Assembly (NCBI GenBank): GCA_002352125.1
Contig: DEHU01000195.1
Span: 1 to 10,611 of the forward strand
Length of the DNA stretch: 10,611 nucleotides
Origin: Competibacteraceae bacterium UBA2792
Lineage (GTDB): Bacteria; Pseudomonadota; Gammaproteobacteria; Competibacterales; Competibacteraceae
Reading direction: 5' to 3'
The number at the start of each line of letters is the position of its first letter. Position 1 is the stretch's first letter. The notes under the pieces are model-generated. The model was not told where the DNA came from and ran no database searches. It saw only the letters and a list, made by a program, of their open reading frames with translations. Below are positions 1 to 6,124 of this stretch, one piece after another. Both the position numbers and the translations under genes were made by a program.

Positions 1-183
1 AAGCGAGAAGCCGAACGGCAGGCCCGGACCGACGCCCGCCGCGCGGAAGAGGATCGAATCGCGGTAGCCCCCGGAGTTCTCGAAAAGCGGGCGATCCTGA
101 CCGGCGCGTTCGTCGATGTTTTCGAGAAGGTGCTGTCCGGTTCGCCCGCTCGCCCGGACGCCGCCGAATCCCATGAACGGTAA
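1..183 (+). CDS. C-terminal end of an unidentified protein (5' end outside window)
   Basis: Frame 1 is open from the first base and ends at TAA 181-183, giving the last 60 residues of a protein. The visible part is highly charged at first (many Arg, Glu, Asp and Ala, including the stretch RRAEEDR), which suggests a helix or short coiled coil. It then becomes more hydrophobic (ILTGAFVDVFEKVL) before a Pro/Ala-rich tail. I do not recognise the family. It runs in the same direction as the replication gene 110 nt downstream and is separated from it by a hairpin and a dyad, so it is probably an upstream gene of the same island. Regulators or small accessory proteins often sit in that position, but nothing seen here proves such a role. 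The open frame and codon usage make it likely to be real coding sequence. Confidence 0.5.
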   Translation, partial: KREAERQARTDARRAEEDRIAVAPGVLEKRAILTGAFVDVFEKVLSGSPARPDAAESHER

Positions 184-185
184 AA

Positions 186-212
186 GCCGCCCCACCTCAC
201 GGCGGGAGCGGC
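186..212. terminator. GC-rich hairpin after the first gene (possible weak terminator)
   Basis: GCCGC at 186-190 pairs with GCGGC at 208-212, and CCC at 191-193 pairs with GGG at 204-206, followed by two more pairs around a TCAC loop. One A is bulged and one pair is mismatched. The hairpin starts 2 nt after the stop codon of the upstream gene. It lacks a downstream T run, so intrinsic termination is only a guess. Confidence 0.3.
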
Positions 213-213
213 C

Positions 214-253
214 CGTAGAATCTTACACCACTCGATAAGTGTAGGATTCTACG
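214..253. promoter_or_regulatory. 15-bp-arm inverted repeat upstream of the replication gene
   Basis: CGTAGAATCTTACAC (214-228) and GTGTAGGATTCTACG (239-253) are inverted copies matching at 14 of 15 positions, the exception being a G-T wobble, around a 10-nt spacer. The dyad ends 40 nt before the ATG at 294 and has no following T run. It therefore looks more like an operator or protein-binding site than a terminator. A role in autoregulation or replication control is inferred only from its position. Confidence 0.55.
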
Positions 254-293
254 CGAGTTCCGCCCCGCTGTCACCTATTGATAGCGAGTTCCC

Positions 294-614
294 ATGACCC
301 CCGAAAACATCCCTCCCGAACTTCGCGCCCGCCCGCAATGGGTTTGTTGGAGATATGAAGAGCGTAACGGCAAGCGCACCAAACCGCCTATCGACGCGAA
401 ATCCAACGGCCGCCTCAGCTACGCGAAATCCAACGATCCGACGACATGGAGCGACTTCGACGCCGCGCACTTCGCCTGTGGAATCCATCCCGAACTGAAC
501 GGCGTCGGCTTCTGCTTCGCGCCCGATGACGGGCTTACCGGAATCGACATGGATCATGTCATCGATTCCGGCCTGCAACCGGCGAACTCAAAGCGGAAGC
601 GGCCGAGATTCTGA
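294..614 (+). CDS. PrimPol domain, N-terminal fragment
   Basis: The 106-residue frame starts with PPELRARPQWVCWRYEER, a start typical of phage and plasmid primase-polymerase proteins. It reaches GIDMDHVID at about residues 82-90, the acidic metal-binding strand of the PrimPol active site. After about residue 94 the sequence becomes basic and unrelated (ANSKRKRPRF), because the frame has shifted. The missing half of the domain continues in the next frame from about 581: GELKAEAAEILKRF, then SPSGTGLRLF and RYLTVTG, further hallmarks of the fold, up to TGA 827-829. This piece alone lacks half of the catalytic domain and should be inactive unless frameshifting occurs. No clear slippery heptamer lies at the shift. 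Confidence 0.7.
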   Translation: MTPENIPPELRARPQWVCWRYEERNGKRTKPPIDAKSNGRLSYAKSNDPTTWSDFDAAHFACGIHPELNGVGFCFAPDDGLTGIDMDHVIDSGLQPANSKRKRPRF

Positions 615-829
615 AACGGTTTCAAGGCACCTACGCCGAGATAAGCCCATCGGGAACCGGCTTGCGGCTGTTCTGCTACGGCAAGCCCAAGCGCAGCGGC
701 AAGAACGAGGGCAAGGTGAAGTGGCTGGAGGTGTACAGCCATCCGTCATCCCGATACCTCACGGTCACCGGCAACCATTGGCCCGGCAACGCCGCCACCG
801 TCACCGATCAACAGGCCGTTCTCGATTGA
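581..829 (+). pseudogene. PrimPol domain, second half (no start codon, ends at in-frame TGA)
   Basis: This reading frame has no obvious initiation codon of its own. It encodes the second half of the PrimPol fold: SPSGTGLRLFCYGK near 638-679 and RYLTVTG near 752-772. It ends VLD-stop at TGA 827-829. The same frame continues without any shift into the next fragment (LDGVYMTRPRSADKDL), so the TGA is a simple interruption. In the continuous reading a Trp (TGG) would fit here, making this a one-base G-to-A change. The stop is followed by C, a context known to be leaky for UGA. Confidence 0.65.
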
Positions 830-844
830 CTGGACGGGGTCTAC

Positions 845-1687
845 ATGACCCGGCCCCGCAGCGCCGATAAAGACCTGACGGCGCCGTTCTTTTCCGGCGC
901 CCCCGATTCCGACGATGAAAAACTGCTGAGCAAGGCCCGCACGGCATCGAACGGCGCACGGTTCGCCGCGCTCTGGTCCGGCGACACCTCAGAGCACGGC
1001 GGGGACCATTCCGCCGCTGACCTCGCACTGTGCAATATTCTGGCGTTCTGGACGGAAAGCGACGCCGTGCGCATGGATCGGCTTTTCCGCCAGTCCGGTT
1101 TGATGCGCCCGAAATGGGACGAGAAACGAGGCGAATCAGCTACATACGGACAGATGACCATCGCCAAGGCCATCGAATCGACGTGCGAAACCTATCGCGC
1201 GAAAACTCGAAACGGCAACCGACCCTATCCAAAACAACCGTCCCAGCCGTCCCAACCGTCCCAAGCTCATTATCATCTTGATAATCAAGAAAATAATTTT
1301 TCAAAAAGCGGGACGGGTGGCGATTTTGAGGCCGTCCCAGCCGTCCCAAATCGTCCCAACGATCCCGAAGCCGCTCAAGACGGCACGTTGCGCCCTTATT
1401 TTTTCATGCTGAAATCGGACAAAACGCACCGAAGCACTCGCCCGGATTTGGCGAAGCAGCATCAAATCGACGTTCCCGGCCTCTACTTCGTCCCGGTCGT
1501 CCAAGAGAAGGACGGAAAGATCACCCGTCAAAAACACGGCGCCCCCGTGTGGATTTCGATTCCGTTCGACCTGCTCGCCACCACGGATGACGGGCAGGGC
1601 CACGGGCACGGCGTGGCGTTGCGGTTCGATTCGATCCAATCCACGGGCACCGCCATACCTGGACGTTGCCGCGCGCCTTGCTGGTGA
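845..1687 (+). CDS. Helix-bundle (NrS-1 polymerase-like) domain, linker and start of DUF927
   Basis: The 280-residue frame begins at ATG 845, but the same frame is open upstream back to the TGA at 827-829, so this start is probably not original. Residues about 18-120 (DDEKLLSKART, FAALWSGDTS, SAADLALCNILAFWT, RLFRQSGLMRPKWDE, TIAKAIE) match the helix-bundle domain that follows PrimPol in NrS-1-type polymerases. Next is a Gln/Pro/Ser-rich linker (QPSQPSQPSQ) encoded by the 9-bp repeats and an AT-rich core. Then comes the first part of DUF927 (VPGLYFVPV, APVWISIPFDLLA). The end, STGTAIPGRCRAPCW, is out of frame after the 5-bp duplication at 1626-1635. Confidence 0.7.
   Translation: MTRPRSADKDLTAPFFSGAPDSDDEKLLSKARTASNGARFAALWSGDTSEHGGDHSAADLALCNILAFWTESDAVRMDRLFRQSGLMRPKWDEKRGESATYGQMTIAKAIESTCETYRAKTRNGNRPYPKQPSQPSQPSQAHYHLDNQENNFSKSGTGGDFEAVPAVPNRPNDPEAAQDGTLRPYFFMLKSDKTHRSTRPDLAKQHQIDVPGLYFVPVVQEKDGKITRQKHGAPVWISIPFDLLATTDDGQGHGHGVALRFDSIQSTGTAIPGRCRAPCW
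1238..1366 (+). repeat. Composite 9-bp repeat array A with AT-rich core, inside the replication gene
   Basis: CCGTCCCA occurs at 1238, 1247 and 1256 with exact 9-bp spacing, then as its inverse GGGACGG at 1310-1316. It recurs in direct orientation at 1332 and 1341 and, slightly degenerate, at 1351 and 1360. Between the first block and the inverted unit lie 45 bp (1264-1308) that are only about 22% G+C within a roughly 60% G+C gene. They hold a small palindrome, ATTATCA-TCT-TGATAAT (1269-1285). Repeats next to an AT-rich segment are typical of replication origins (iterons plus unwinding element). The array is translated as a Gln/Pro/Ser linker. Confidence 0.75.
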
Positions 1688-3177
1688 TGGAGGGGCACGA
1701 GATTTTTCAGAAGCTGTACGACATGGGCTTTCACATGGCGGTTACGGATAACGCCTTCCATCGGCTGAGGGACTACCTCAACCGCGCCCGGTCGGAAGTC
1801 AAGGACATGCCCAAAGCCCTGAGCGTCGCCCGTACCGGCTGGGCGCCCGGCCATCGTTTCGTGTTACCCGATGAAGTGTTCGGATCGAACGGCGTGAATC
1901 TGTTCTACCAGTCGGACGATCCGCGCCCATCACCTTACGTCCTGAAGGGAACTTTGGACGGTTGGCGGGAGCAGGTGGCGCAACCGCTCGCCGGCTATGA
2001 TCTGCCCGTTTTCGCCGTTTCGTGCGCGTTCGCCGGCCCGCTGCTGGAACCGCTGCGAATCGAAAGCGGCGGATTCCATTTCGAGGGAGTGACCTCCACG
2101 GGCAAGACCACCGCCCAACGCTGGGCGCTGTCGGTTTGGGACAACCAGCGCGACTTGTTGCAGACCTGGAACGGCACGCGGGTTGGGGTGGAACTGGTGA
2201 CGGCGGCCTACTCCGATACGCTGCTCGTGCTGGATGAGATCGGCCAAGCGGATCCCAAAGCCGTGGGCGAGATCGTCTACTTGATCTGCAACGAGAACGG
2301 CCGGACGCGCGGCAATGTCCGGCTGACCCATCGCGCCAATCTGCGCTGGCGAACCCTCCTGCTTTCCAGCGGGGAAAAGTCCCTGTCCCAGGTCATGACC
2401 GGCCCAGGCGGATTTCCGCCAGCGGCCGGCCAAGAAACCCGGCTGGCTCACATCCCCGTGGACGTGGACGGGTGCGGCATCTTCACCAAGGAAACCGATG
2501 CGGCCGCGCGGAAGTCGCTACTCGGCCGCATCGCGCAAGCCGCCAAACAAAATCACGGTCACGCGGCCCGCGCGTTCTTGAACCGGCTCACGGCGCCCGA
2601 TGGCTTGCCGGACCCGGACGATACCGCCGCTCTGGTGAAGGGCATGGCGGCAACCTTGGCAGGCCCGGATTCCACGAACGAGATCGACCGCGTGGCGTTG
2701 CGGTTCGCCCTGGTCGGATTCGCGGGCGAGCTGGCGACCCGCTGGGGCATCACCGGCTGGCCCGACGGCCGCGCCATCGAAGCCGCCACCGCGATGTCTC
2801 GCCGCTGGCGTACGCATTGGGGCAGCGCAAACCGCGATGAAACCCTGTTTCTGCTCAGGTGCGACGAATGGCTTTCCGAACACCAGACCGGCTGTTTCGC
2901 CGAAATCGATCCCGTTACCCGGGACGTTCTGGACGCACGGCGGGTGGCCAGCTTGCGACCGTTCTACGGCTTCACGGCGCTGAAGGACGCGCGGCGCACT
3001 TTCTTCCTCAATGCGGCGGCCTGGAGGGACTTGATCAAGCAGGCAGGCCGTGCCGTGGCGTTGAACGCCTTGCGCCGCACCGAGCGCCTGCTGGGTGGCG
3101 GGGAGGGCGACGGCGGACAACGGGTAAAGATCGGTGGCGAGCGCACCCGATTCTACATCATCCACAGAGGCGATTGA
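1666..3177 (+). CDS. DUF927-type P-loop helicase fragment (C-terminal half of the replication protein)
   Basis: The 503-residue frame can be read from TTG 1666, but no good SD precedes it. The real upstream sequence is HGHRHTW in the same frame, continuous with the previous fragment once the 5-bp duplication is removed. Residues about 139-149 (FEGVTSTGKTT) form a Walker A loop, and about 184-191 (DTLLVLDE) form Walker B with the catalytic Glu. LLLSSGEKSLSQ later is sensor-like. This is the DUF927 arrangement found in mobile-element replication helicases. The final 110 residues (about 395-503) contain a probable winged-helix DNA-binding tail. The helicase core is intact over 1.5 kb, but without its primase half it may not be translated efficiently. 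The frame ends TGA 3175-3177, just before a repeat array. Confidence 0.8.
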   Translation: MPRALLVMEGHEIFQKLYDMGFHMAVTDNAFHRLRDYLNRARSEVKDMPKALSVARTGWAPGHRFVLPDEVFGSNGVNLFYQSDDPRPSPYVLKGTLDGWREQVAQPLAGYDLPVFAVSCAFAGPLLEPLRIESGGFHFEGVTSTGKTTAQRWALSVWDNQRDLLQTWNGTRVGVELVTAAYSDTLLVLDEIGQADPKAVGEIVYLICNENGRTRGNVRLTHRANLRWRTLLLSSGEKSLSQVMTGPGGFPPAAGQETRLAHIPVDVDGCGIFTKETDAAARKSLLGRIAQAAKQNHGHAARAFLNRLTAPDGLPDPDDTAALVKGMAATLAGPDSTNEIDRVALRFALVGFAGELATRWGITGWPDGRAIEAATAMSRRWRTHWGSANRDETLFLLRCDEWLSEHQTGCFAEIDPVTRDVLDARRVASLRPFYGFTALKDARRTFFLNAAAWRDLIKQAGRAVALNALRRTERLLGGGEGDGGQRVKIGGERTRFYIIHRGD

Positions 3178-3190
3178 GGAGTGAGGGACT

Positions 3191-3337
3191 TTGGGACGGC
3201 TTGGGACGGTTTTAAAATTGAAACCGTCCCAGAAATTTACGGCATTTGAAATGATAAGATGATGATTATGAATATTAATTATTTTTTGGGACGGTTGGGA
3301 CGGTTGGGACGGCATGTTTTTATCCGGTCGGTTGGGA
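3191..3337 (-). repeat. Composite 9-bp repeat array B, inverted copy of the array A layout
   Basis: TTGGGACGG occurs at 3191 and 3201, inverted as CCGTCCCA at 3224-3231. It then recurs at 3286, 3295 and 3304 with exact 9-bp spacing, plus a degenerate unit near 3329-3337. A 54-bp AT-rich core (3232-3285, about 20% G+C) lies before the triple block. Read on the minus strand, the order is three units, AT core, one inverted unit, 14-bp gap, two units, the same order as array A. The array starts 13 nt after the stop codon of the replication gene. Confidence 0.75.
3202..3231. terminator. 11-bp-arm hairpin within array B (possible terminator)
   Basis: TGGGACGGTTT (3202-3212) and AAACCGTCCCA (3221-3231) are perfect inverted copies around an 8-nt AT-rich loop, 25 nt after the replication gene stop. 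The stem is strong enough to end transcription, but no U tract follows on the plus strand. It may instead be just the paired repeat units of the array. Confidence 0.35.
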
Positions 3338-3469
3338 TTTTGAATGAACGCTCCTTTGCCGCGCAAAGGTACTCCCGATCAAATCGAAAACCACGAGTAG
3401 TTCGCACCCCGGTGAAACACAGTTTTTCAACGACTTACGGCAAACACATATAGCTATTTAGCAGCTTAG
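3338..3469 (+). promoter_or_regulatory. Non-coding spacer with a palindrome and a possible promoter
   Basis: I see no gene here. CCTTTGC-CGC-GCAAAGG (3353-3369) is a perfect 7-bp-arm palindrome suitable for a dimeric regulator. Further down, TTCAAC (3426-3431) and TATAGC (3449-3454), spaced 17 bp apart, make a weak sigma70-like promoter candidate 16 nt before the ATG at 3470. No good SD precedes that ATG. The promoter call rests on spacing and loose consensus only. Confidence 0.3.
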
Positions 3470-3811
3470 ATGCCATCGTTTATGCAAACAGGTTATACGG
3501 ACCTCGTGAAACGCCTTCAGGTAGCTCGCACCACGGGGCACGCCCCGCCGGGCTTGATCGATGCGACACTCAACACGCTGGCTAACTGCCTGCCAGCCGC
3601 CGACGGCCGTGCGATCCGCGACGCCTACTTGCGCCAAGCCGCCCGGTTGCTGCCCGGTACGACCTGGCAGCAAGCTTCAACTTTGGCCGAACTGATCCGG
3701 CGCTTTCACTATCCAGCCGACGAAGTGCGCCGCCTGTTGCGGCAAGCCGAGCGCGCCGCCGACCTGCCCACTTCGGTACGTCAGATTCATCGGATTATTT
3801 CAAGCTACTGA
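3470..3811 (+). CDS. Small hypothetical protein between replication and capsid genes
   Basis: The frame encodes 113 residues with G+C-rich third positions like its neighbours. It is predicted to be soluble and largely helical (LRQAARLL, TLAELIRRF, ADEVRRLLRQAERAAD), with no membrane segment or signal peptide. The end, PTSVRQIHRIISSY, is basic and hydrophobic. I do not recognise the family. It lies 47 nt upstream of the capsid fusion, same strand, with a hairpin overlapping its stop codon, so the two may be co-transcribed. Possible roles are a small regulator or an accessory head or packaging protein; the sequence does not decide. ATG 3470 lacks a clear SD; ATG 3482 is an alternative. Confidence 0.55.
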   Translation: MPSFMQTGYTDLVKRLQVARTTGHAPPGLIDATLNTLANCLPAADGRAIRDAYLRQAARLLPGTTWQQASTLAELIRRFHYPADEVRRLLRQAERAADLPTSVRQIHRIISSY

Positions 3812-3837
3812 CATGGAACGGGTTTTGTTGTCAGTAG
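3805..3837 (+). promoter_or_regulatory. Hairpin with 9-bp perfect arms spanning a stop codon
   Basis: CTACTGACA (3805-3813) and TGTCAGTAG (3829-3837) are exact inverted copies around a 15-nt loop. The left arm contains the TGA (3809-3811) of the upstream small gene, and the right arm ends 20 nt before the capsid gene ATG at 3858. It could be an RNA structure tuning capsid translation, an operator, or an attenuator. No T tract follows. Confidence 0.5.
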
Positions 3838-3857
3838 ACCACGGCTAGGCTACGCGC

Positions 3858-5834
3858 ATGAACATCGAATTTTTCATCTACGACGAAATCACCCCGACGA
3901 TGGCCCGCGAACTCGGCGAAGCCTTGCGGGCGAAACCGCAAGCGCCCGTGCTGTTGCGCGTGAACAGCTACGGTGGCGATTTGGGCGCGGGCTTGGCGAT
4001 GCTGAACGCCTTGCGCGCCCATCGCGGCCCGATCCGCGTGGAGATCGAAGGCATCTGCGCCAGCAGCGCAACGTTGTTCTGCTGTGTCGGCAAGGTTCGC
4101 ATGAGCGAATCCGGCGTACTGATGATCCATACCCCTTGGGTTGCCGCCACCGGCAACGCCCGCGATCTTCGTGACCACGCCGAAGGACTTGACAAGCTGT
4201 CCGAGGCCATGGCGACGGCGTACCGCCAGAAAACCGGCAAGCCTGCCGCCGAAATCGCCGCGCTGCTGGACGGCCGCGACCACTGGTTTAGCGCCGCCGA
4301 AGCCAAGGCGTTCGTCTTCGTGGACGAAATCATCCCCGGCTTGCGCGTCGCCGCAAGACTCGGAAACCTGAAACTTCCAGAGAGATTCAAAATGTCCGAA
4401 ACCCCTCTTGCCACTCCATCCGCCGAAACCCCGACCGTCAACGCCGCCGTCGAAGCCGCGCTGGCCCGCGAGCGGACCCGCCAGACCGAAATCAAAAATT
4501 TGCTGGTCGGGCATCACGCTAACGACCCCAAGTTGCTGGCGATTCAAGCCGAGTGCCTGATCGATCCGAGCTGCGACGCCAAAACGGCCAGCGGCCGGAT
4601 GATGAAGGAGCTTGGCTCCCGGTCCGAGCCGCTCATGAGCGCGGGTTACGATTCCGGCCCTGGCGGTGGCTGGGCGCTCCAGCCGAGCGGCTTCACCGCG
4701 CCGTGCGGCGCGCTAGCCCGCGACTTCGCCGCCAGCGAACGCGCCGCGAGGATCGGCAACCCGGTTCCCTTCGGCGGATTCGGTTCTCGCGACTTCGTCC
4801 GCGCCGCCAGCGACGCCTTGGCGGTTCGCATGGGCGCGCGGCCCAAGTCGATTCACCCGGCCGCCCAAGACTTCCGGGAAACCGGCCTGACCGGCTTGGC
4901 CGCCTTGTGTTTGCGCGCCACCGGACAGGACACCATCGGGAAATCGCGGGCGAGCATCGTCCACGGCGCCATGACGACCAGCGACTTTCCCGAGTTGCTG
5001 TCCACGGCCGGCAACAAGTCGCTGGTCAACCGTTTCGAGTCGTTGACATTGGAGCATCGCCAGATTTGCGACTCCGGCGACCTGGTGGATTTCAAGCCGG
5101 CCAAGGTCATCAACACCTCGTTCCTGCCCGGCTTGGAGCGCAAGCACGAAGCCGGAGAAATCACGTTCGGATCGATCACCGAGGGAGCGGAAACCTACAA
5201 GCTGGCTACCTACGCGCGCGGTCTGCTGCTGACTCGCGAGGCGATGATCAACGACGACTTGGGCGCGTTCGACGGCCTGATCCGCGCCGCCGCCAATAGC
5301 GCCGCCCGGCTGGAGCGGGATTTGGTCTTCGGCGTTTTGACCGCCAACGCGAACATGGCCGATGGCGTCGCCCTGTTCCACAACACGCGCGGCAATCTCG
5401 ATTCGAGCGCCGCCGCCATCGACGCGACCGGGCTGAGCAAAGCCCGCGTCCTGATGCGGAAACAGCGGGATTCGAGCGGCGGTTACGTCATGACCGCGCC
5501 CAAGTTCATCGTCTGCCCCGTTGCGCTGGAGAGCGACGCCGAAGCGCTGATTTCGGCCCTGAGTTACCGCCCGGACTCCGACACGGAAATCGCCAATCCC
5601 CAATGGATTCGCGGCCTGCTCCCGGTGAGCGATCCGCGCTTGGACGCCGCCGACTGGTATCTGCTGAGCGACCCGAATGTTGCGGCAGCCATTCGGCTTG
5701 GCTATCTGAACGGCGTTCAGAATCCGGCCATGGAGCAGGATGTCGATTTCGACAAGGACGTTCTGAAATTCAAAATCCGGTTTGACGTGGCCTGTGCGGC
5801 GGTCGGCTATGCCGGCGCGGTCAAGATGGCGTGA
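3858..5834 (+). CDS. ClpP-like prohead protease / major capsid protein fusion
   Basis: This intact 658-residue protein joins a ClpP-type head-maturation protease (about residues 1-170) to a phage major capsid protein (about 270-658). The protease triad is visible: Ser69 in GICASSAT, His91 in MIHTPW and Asp156 in FVFVDEI; NSYGGDLGAGLAML at 36-49 is the usual substrate-binding region. Residues about 190-260 are charged and helical (AAVEAALARERTRQTEIKNLL), like the scaffold-type linker seen in such fusions. The capsid part contains FGSITEGAETYKLATYARGLLLTREAMINDD and ends DVLKFKIRFDVACAAVGYAGAVKMA, matching Mu-like fused capsid proteins. The protease would act in cis during prohead assembly and free the shell protein. 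An internal ATG at 4392 (Met179) might yield the capsid half alone. No portal, terminase or tail gene is adjacent. Confidence 0.88.
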   Translation: MNIEFFIYDEITPTMARELGEALRAKPQAPVLLRVNSYGGDLGAGLAMLNALRAHRGPIRVEIEGICASSATLFCCVGKVRMSESGVLMIHTPWVAATGNARDLRDHAEGLDKLSEAMATAYRQKTGKPAAEIAALLDGRDHWFSAAEAKAFVFVDEIIPGLRVAARLGNLKLPERFKMSETPLATPSAETPTVNAAVEAALARERTRQTEIKNLLVGHHANDPKLLAIQAECLIDPSCDAKTASGRMMKELGSRSEPLMSAGYDSGPGGGWALQPSGFTAPCGALARDFAASERAARIGNPVPFGGFGSRDFVRAASDALAVRMGARPKSIHPAAQDFRETGLTGLAALCLRATGQDTIGKSRASIVHGAMTTSDFPELLSTAGNKSLVNRFESLTLEHRQICDSGDLVDFKPAKVINTSFLPGLERKHEAGEITFGSITEGAETYKLATYARGLLLTREAMINDDLGAFDGLIRAAANSAARLERDLVFGVLTANANMADGVALFHNTRGNLDSSAAAIDATGLSKARVLMRKQRDSSGGYVMTAPKFIVCPVALESDAEALISALSYRPDSDTEIANPQWIRGLLPVSDPRLDAADWYLLSDPNVAAAIRLGYLNGVQNPAMEQDVDFDKDVLKFKIRFDVACAAVGYAGAVKMA

Positions 5835-5842
5835 GGTGACCC

Positions 5843-6124
5843 ATGATCCCCCAGAACCAGAAAATCACCGCGCCATCCGACGTGCTGAGCCCCGTCGCCA
5901 AAGCCGCCGCCATCGAGGCTCTGGATTGGCTCCAGACCCCGGAAGCCGCCGACCTGGCATGGACTGCGGCTCGCATGGAACCGCAGCATGTCATCGCCGG
6001 CTGTTTTCGCGTGGTCGGGAAACTCGCCACCGGCGAAGCCGACCCGGATGAAGTTCGCGGCATGTTGCTAACGGCCGTGTGCTGGATTTCAGCGGCGGGC
6101 GAATCGCAGCAGCAACAGCATTAA
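5843..6124 (+). CDS. Small hypothetical protein coupled to the capsid gene
   Basis: The 93-residue frame starts at ATG 5843, 8 nt after the capsid stop. A GAGGTG Shine-Dalgarno sequence overlaps that stop codon, which supports translational coupling and the start choice. The protein is predicted to be helical and soluble (SPVAKAAAIEALDWLQTPEAADLAWTAA, then DPDEVRGMLLTAVCWIS) and ends in a Gln run (QQQQH). I do not recognise the family. Its place directly after the major capsid gene is where head-completion or decoration proteins are often encoded, but it shows no motif of either. Confidence 0.6.
   Translation: MIPQNQKITAPSDVLSPVAKAAAIEALDWLQTPEAADLAWTAARMEPQHVIAGCFRVVGKLATGEADPDEVRGMLLTAVCWISAAGESQQQQH

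Larger units (their letters stand above)
294..3177 (+). pseudogene. PrimPol-DUF927 primase-helicase replication gene, broken in three places
   Basis: Reading through three lesions restores one protein of about 960 residues: N-terminal PrimPol-like domain, helix-bundle domain, low-complexity linker, then a DUF927 P-loop helicase. Such proteins start and drive replication of phages, satellites and plasmids. The lesions are: a shift from frame 294 to the next frame near 575-590 (equivalent to losing one base); TGA at 827-829, where the restored frame reads VLD-stop-LDGVY and Trp would fit; and a 5-bp tandem duplication TCGAT/TCGAT at 1626-1635. Removing one duplicate copy gives RFDPIHGHRHTWTLPRALL, continuous with the helicase frame. 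No SD is obvious before ATG 294. The pieces could be separate proteins, but each junction cuts inside a recognisable fold, so decay (or sequencing error) is more likely. The fragments are described separately below. Confidence 0.8.

Noticed and set aside
827-829. Alternative genetic code with TGA read as Trp
   Set aside because: TGG is used normally for Trp throughout and TGA ends several frames at sensible places (capsid fusion, DUF927 fragment, IS transposase), so general recoding does not fit.
1238-1366. CRISPR-like short repeats
   Set aside because: Units are 9 bp with almost no spacer and an AT-rich core; no spacer-sized unique segments and no cas genes.
3202-3231. Confident intrinsic terminator after the replication gene
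   Set aside because: The stem is perfect but is made of array repeat units and lacks a following T tract; kept only as a low-confidence feature.
2518-3366. Minus-strand open frame opposite the helicase and array B
   Set aside because: It overlaps the certain DUF927 frame; the repeated PSQPSQPSQ part only reflects the 9-bp repeats.
3831-4547. Minus-strand open frame opposite the protease domain
   Set aside because: Composition is that of an antisense shadow, and the opposite strand carries a clear ClpP-like triad.
4713-5603. Long minus-strand open frame opposite the capsid gene
   Set aside because: It mirrors the high-G+C codons of the capsid frame, has a Gly/Gln-rich low-complexity composition and no recognisable domain; the plus-strand product is certain.
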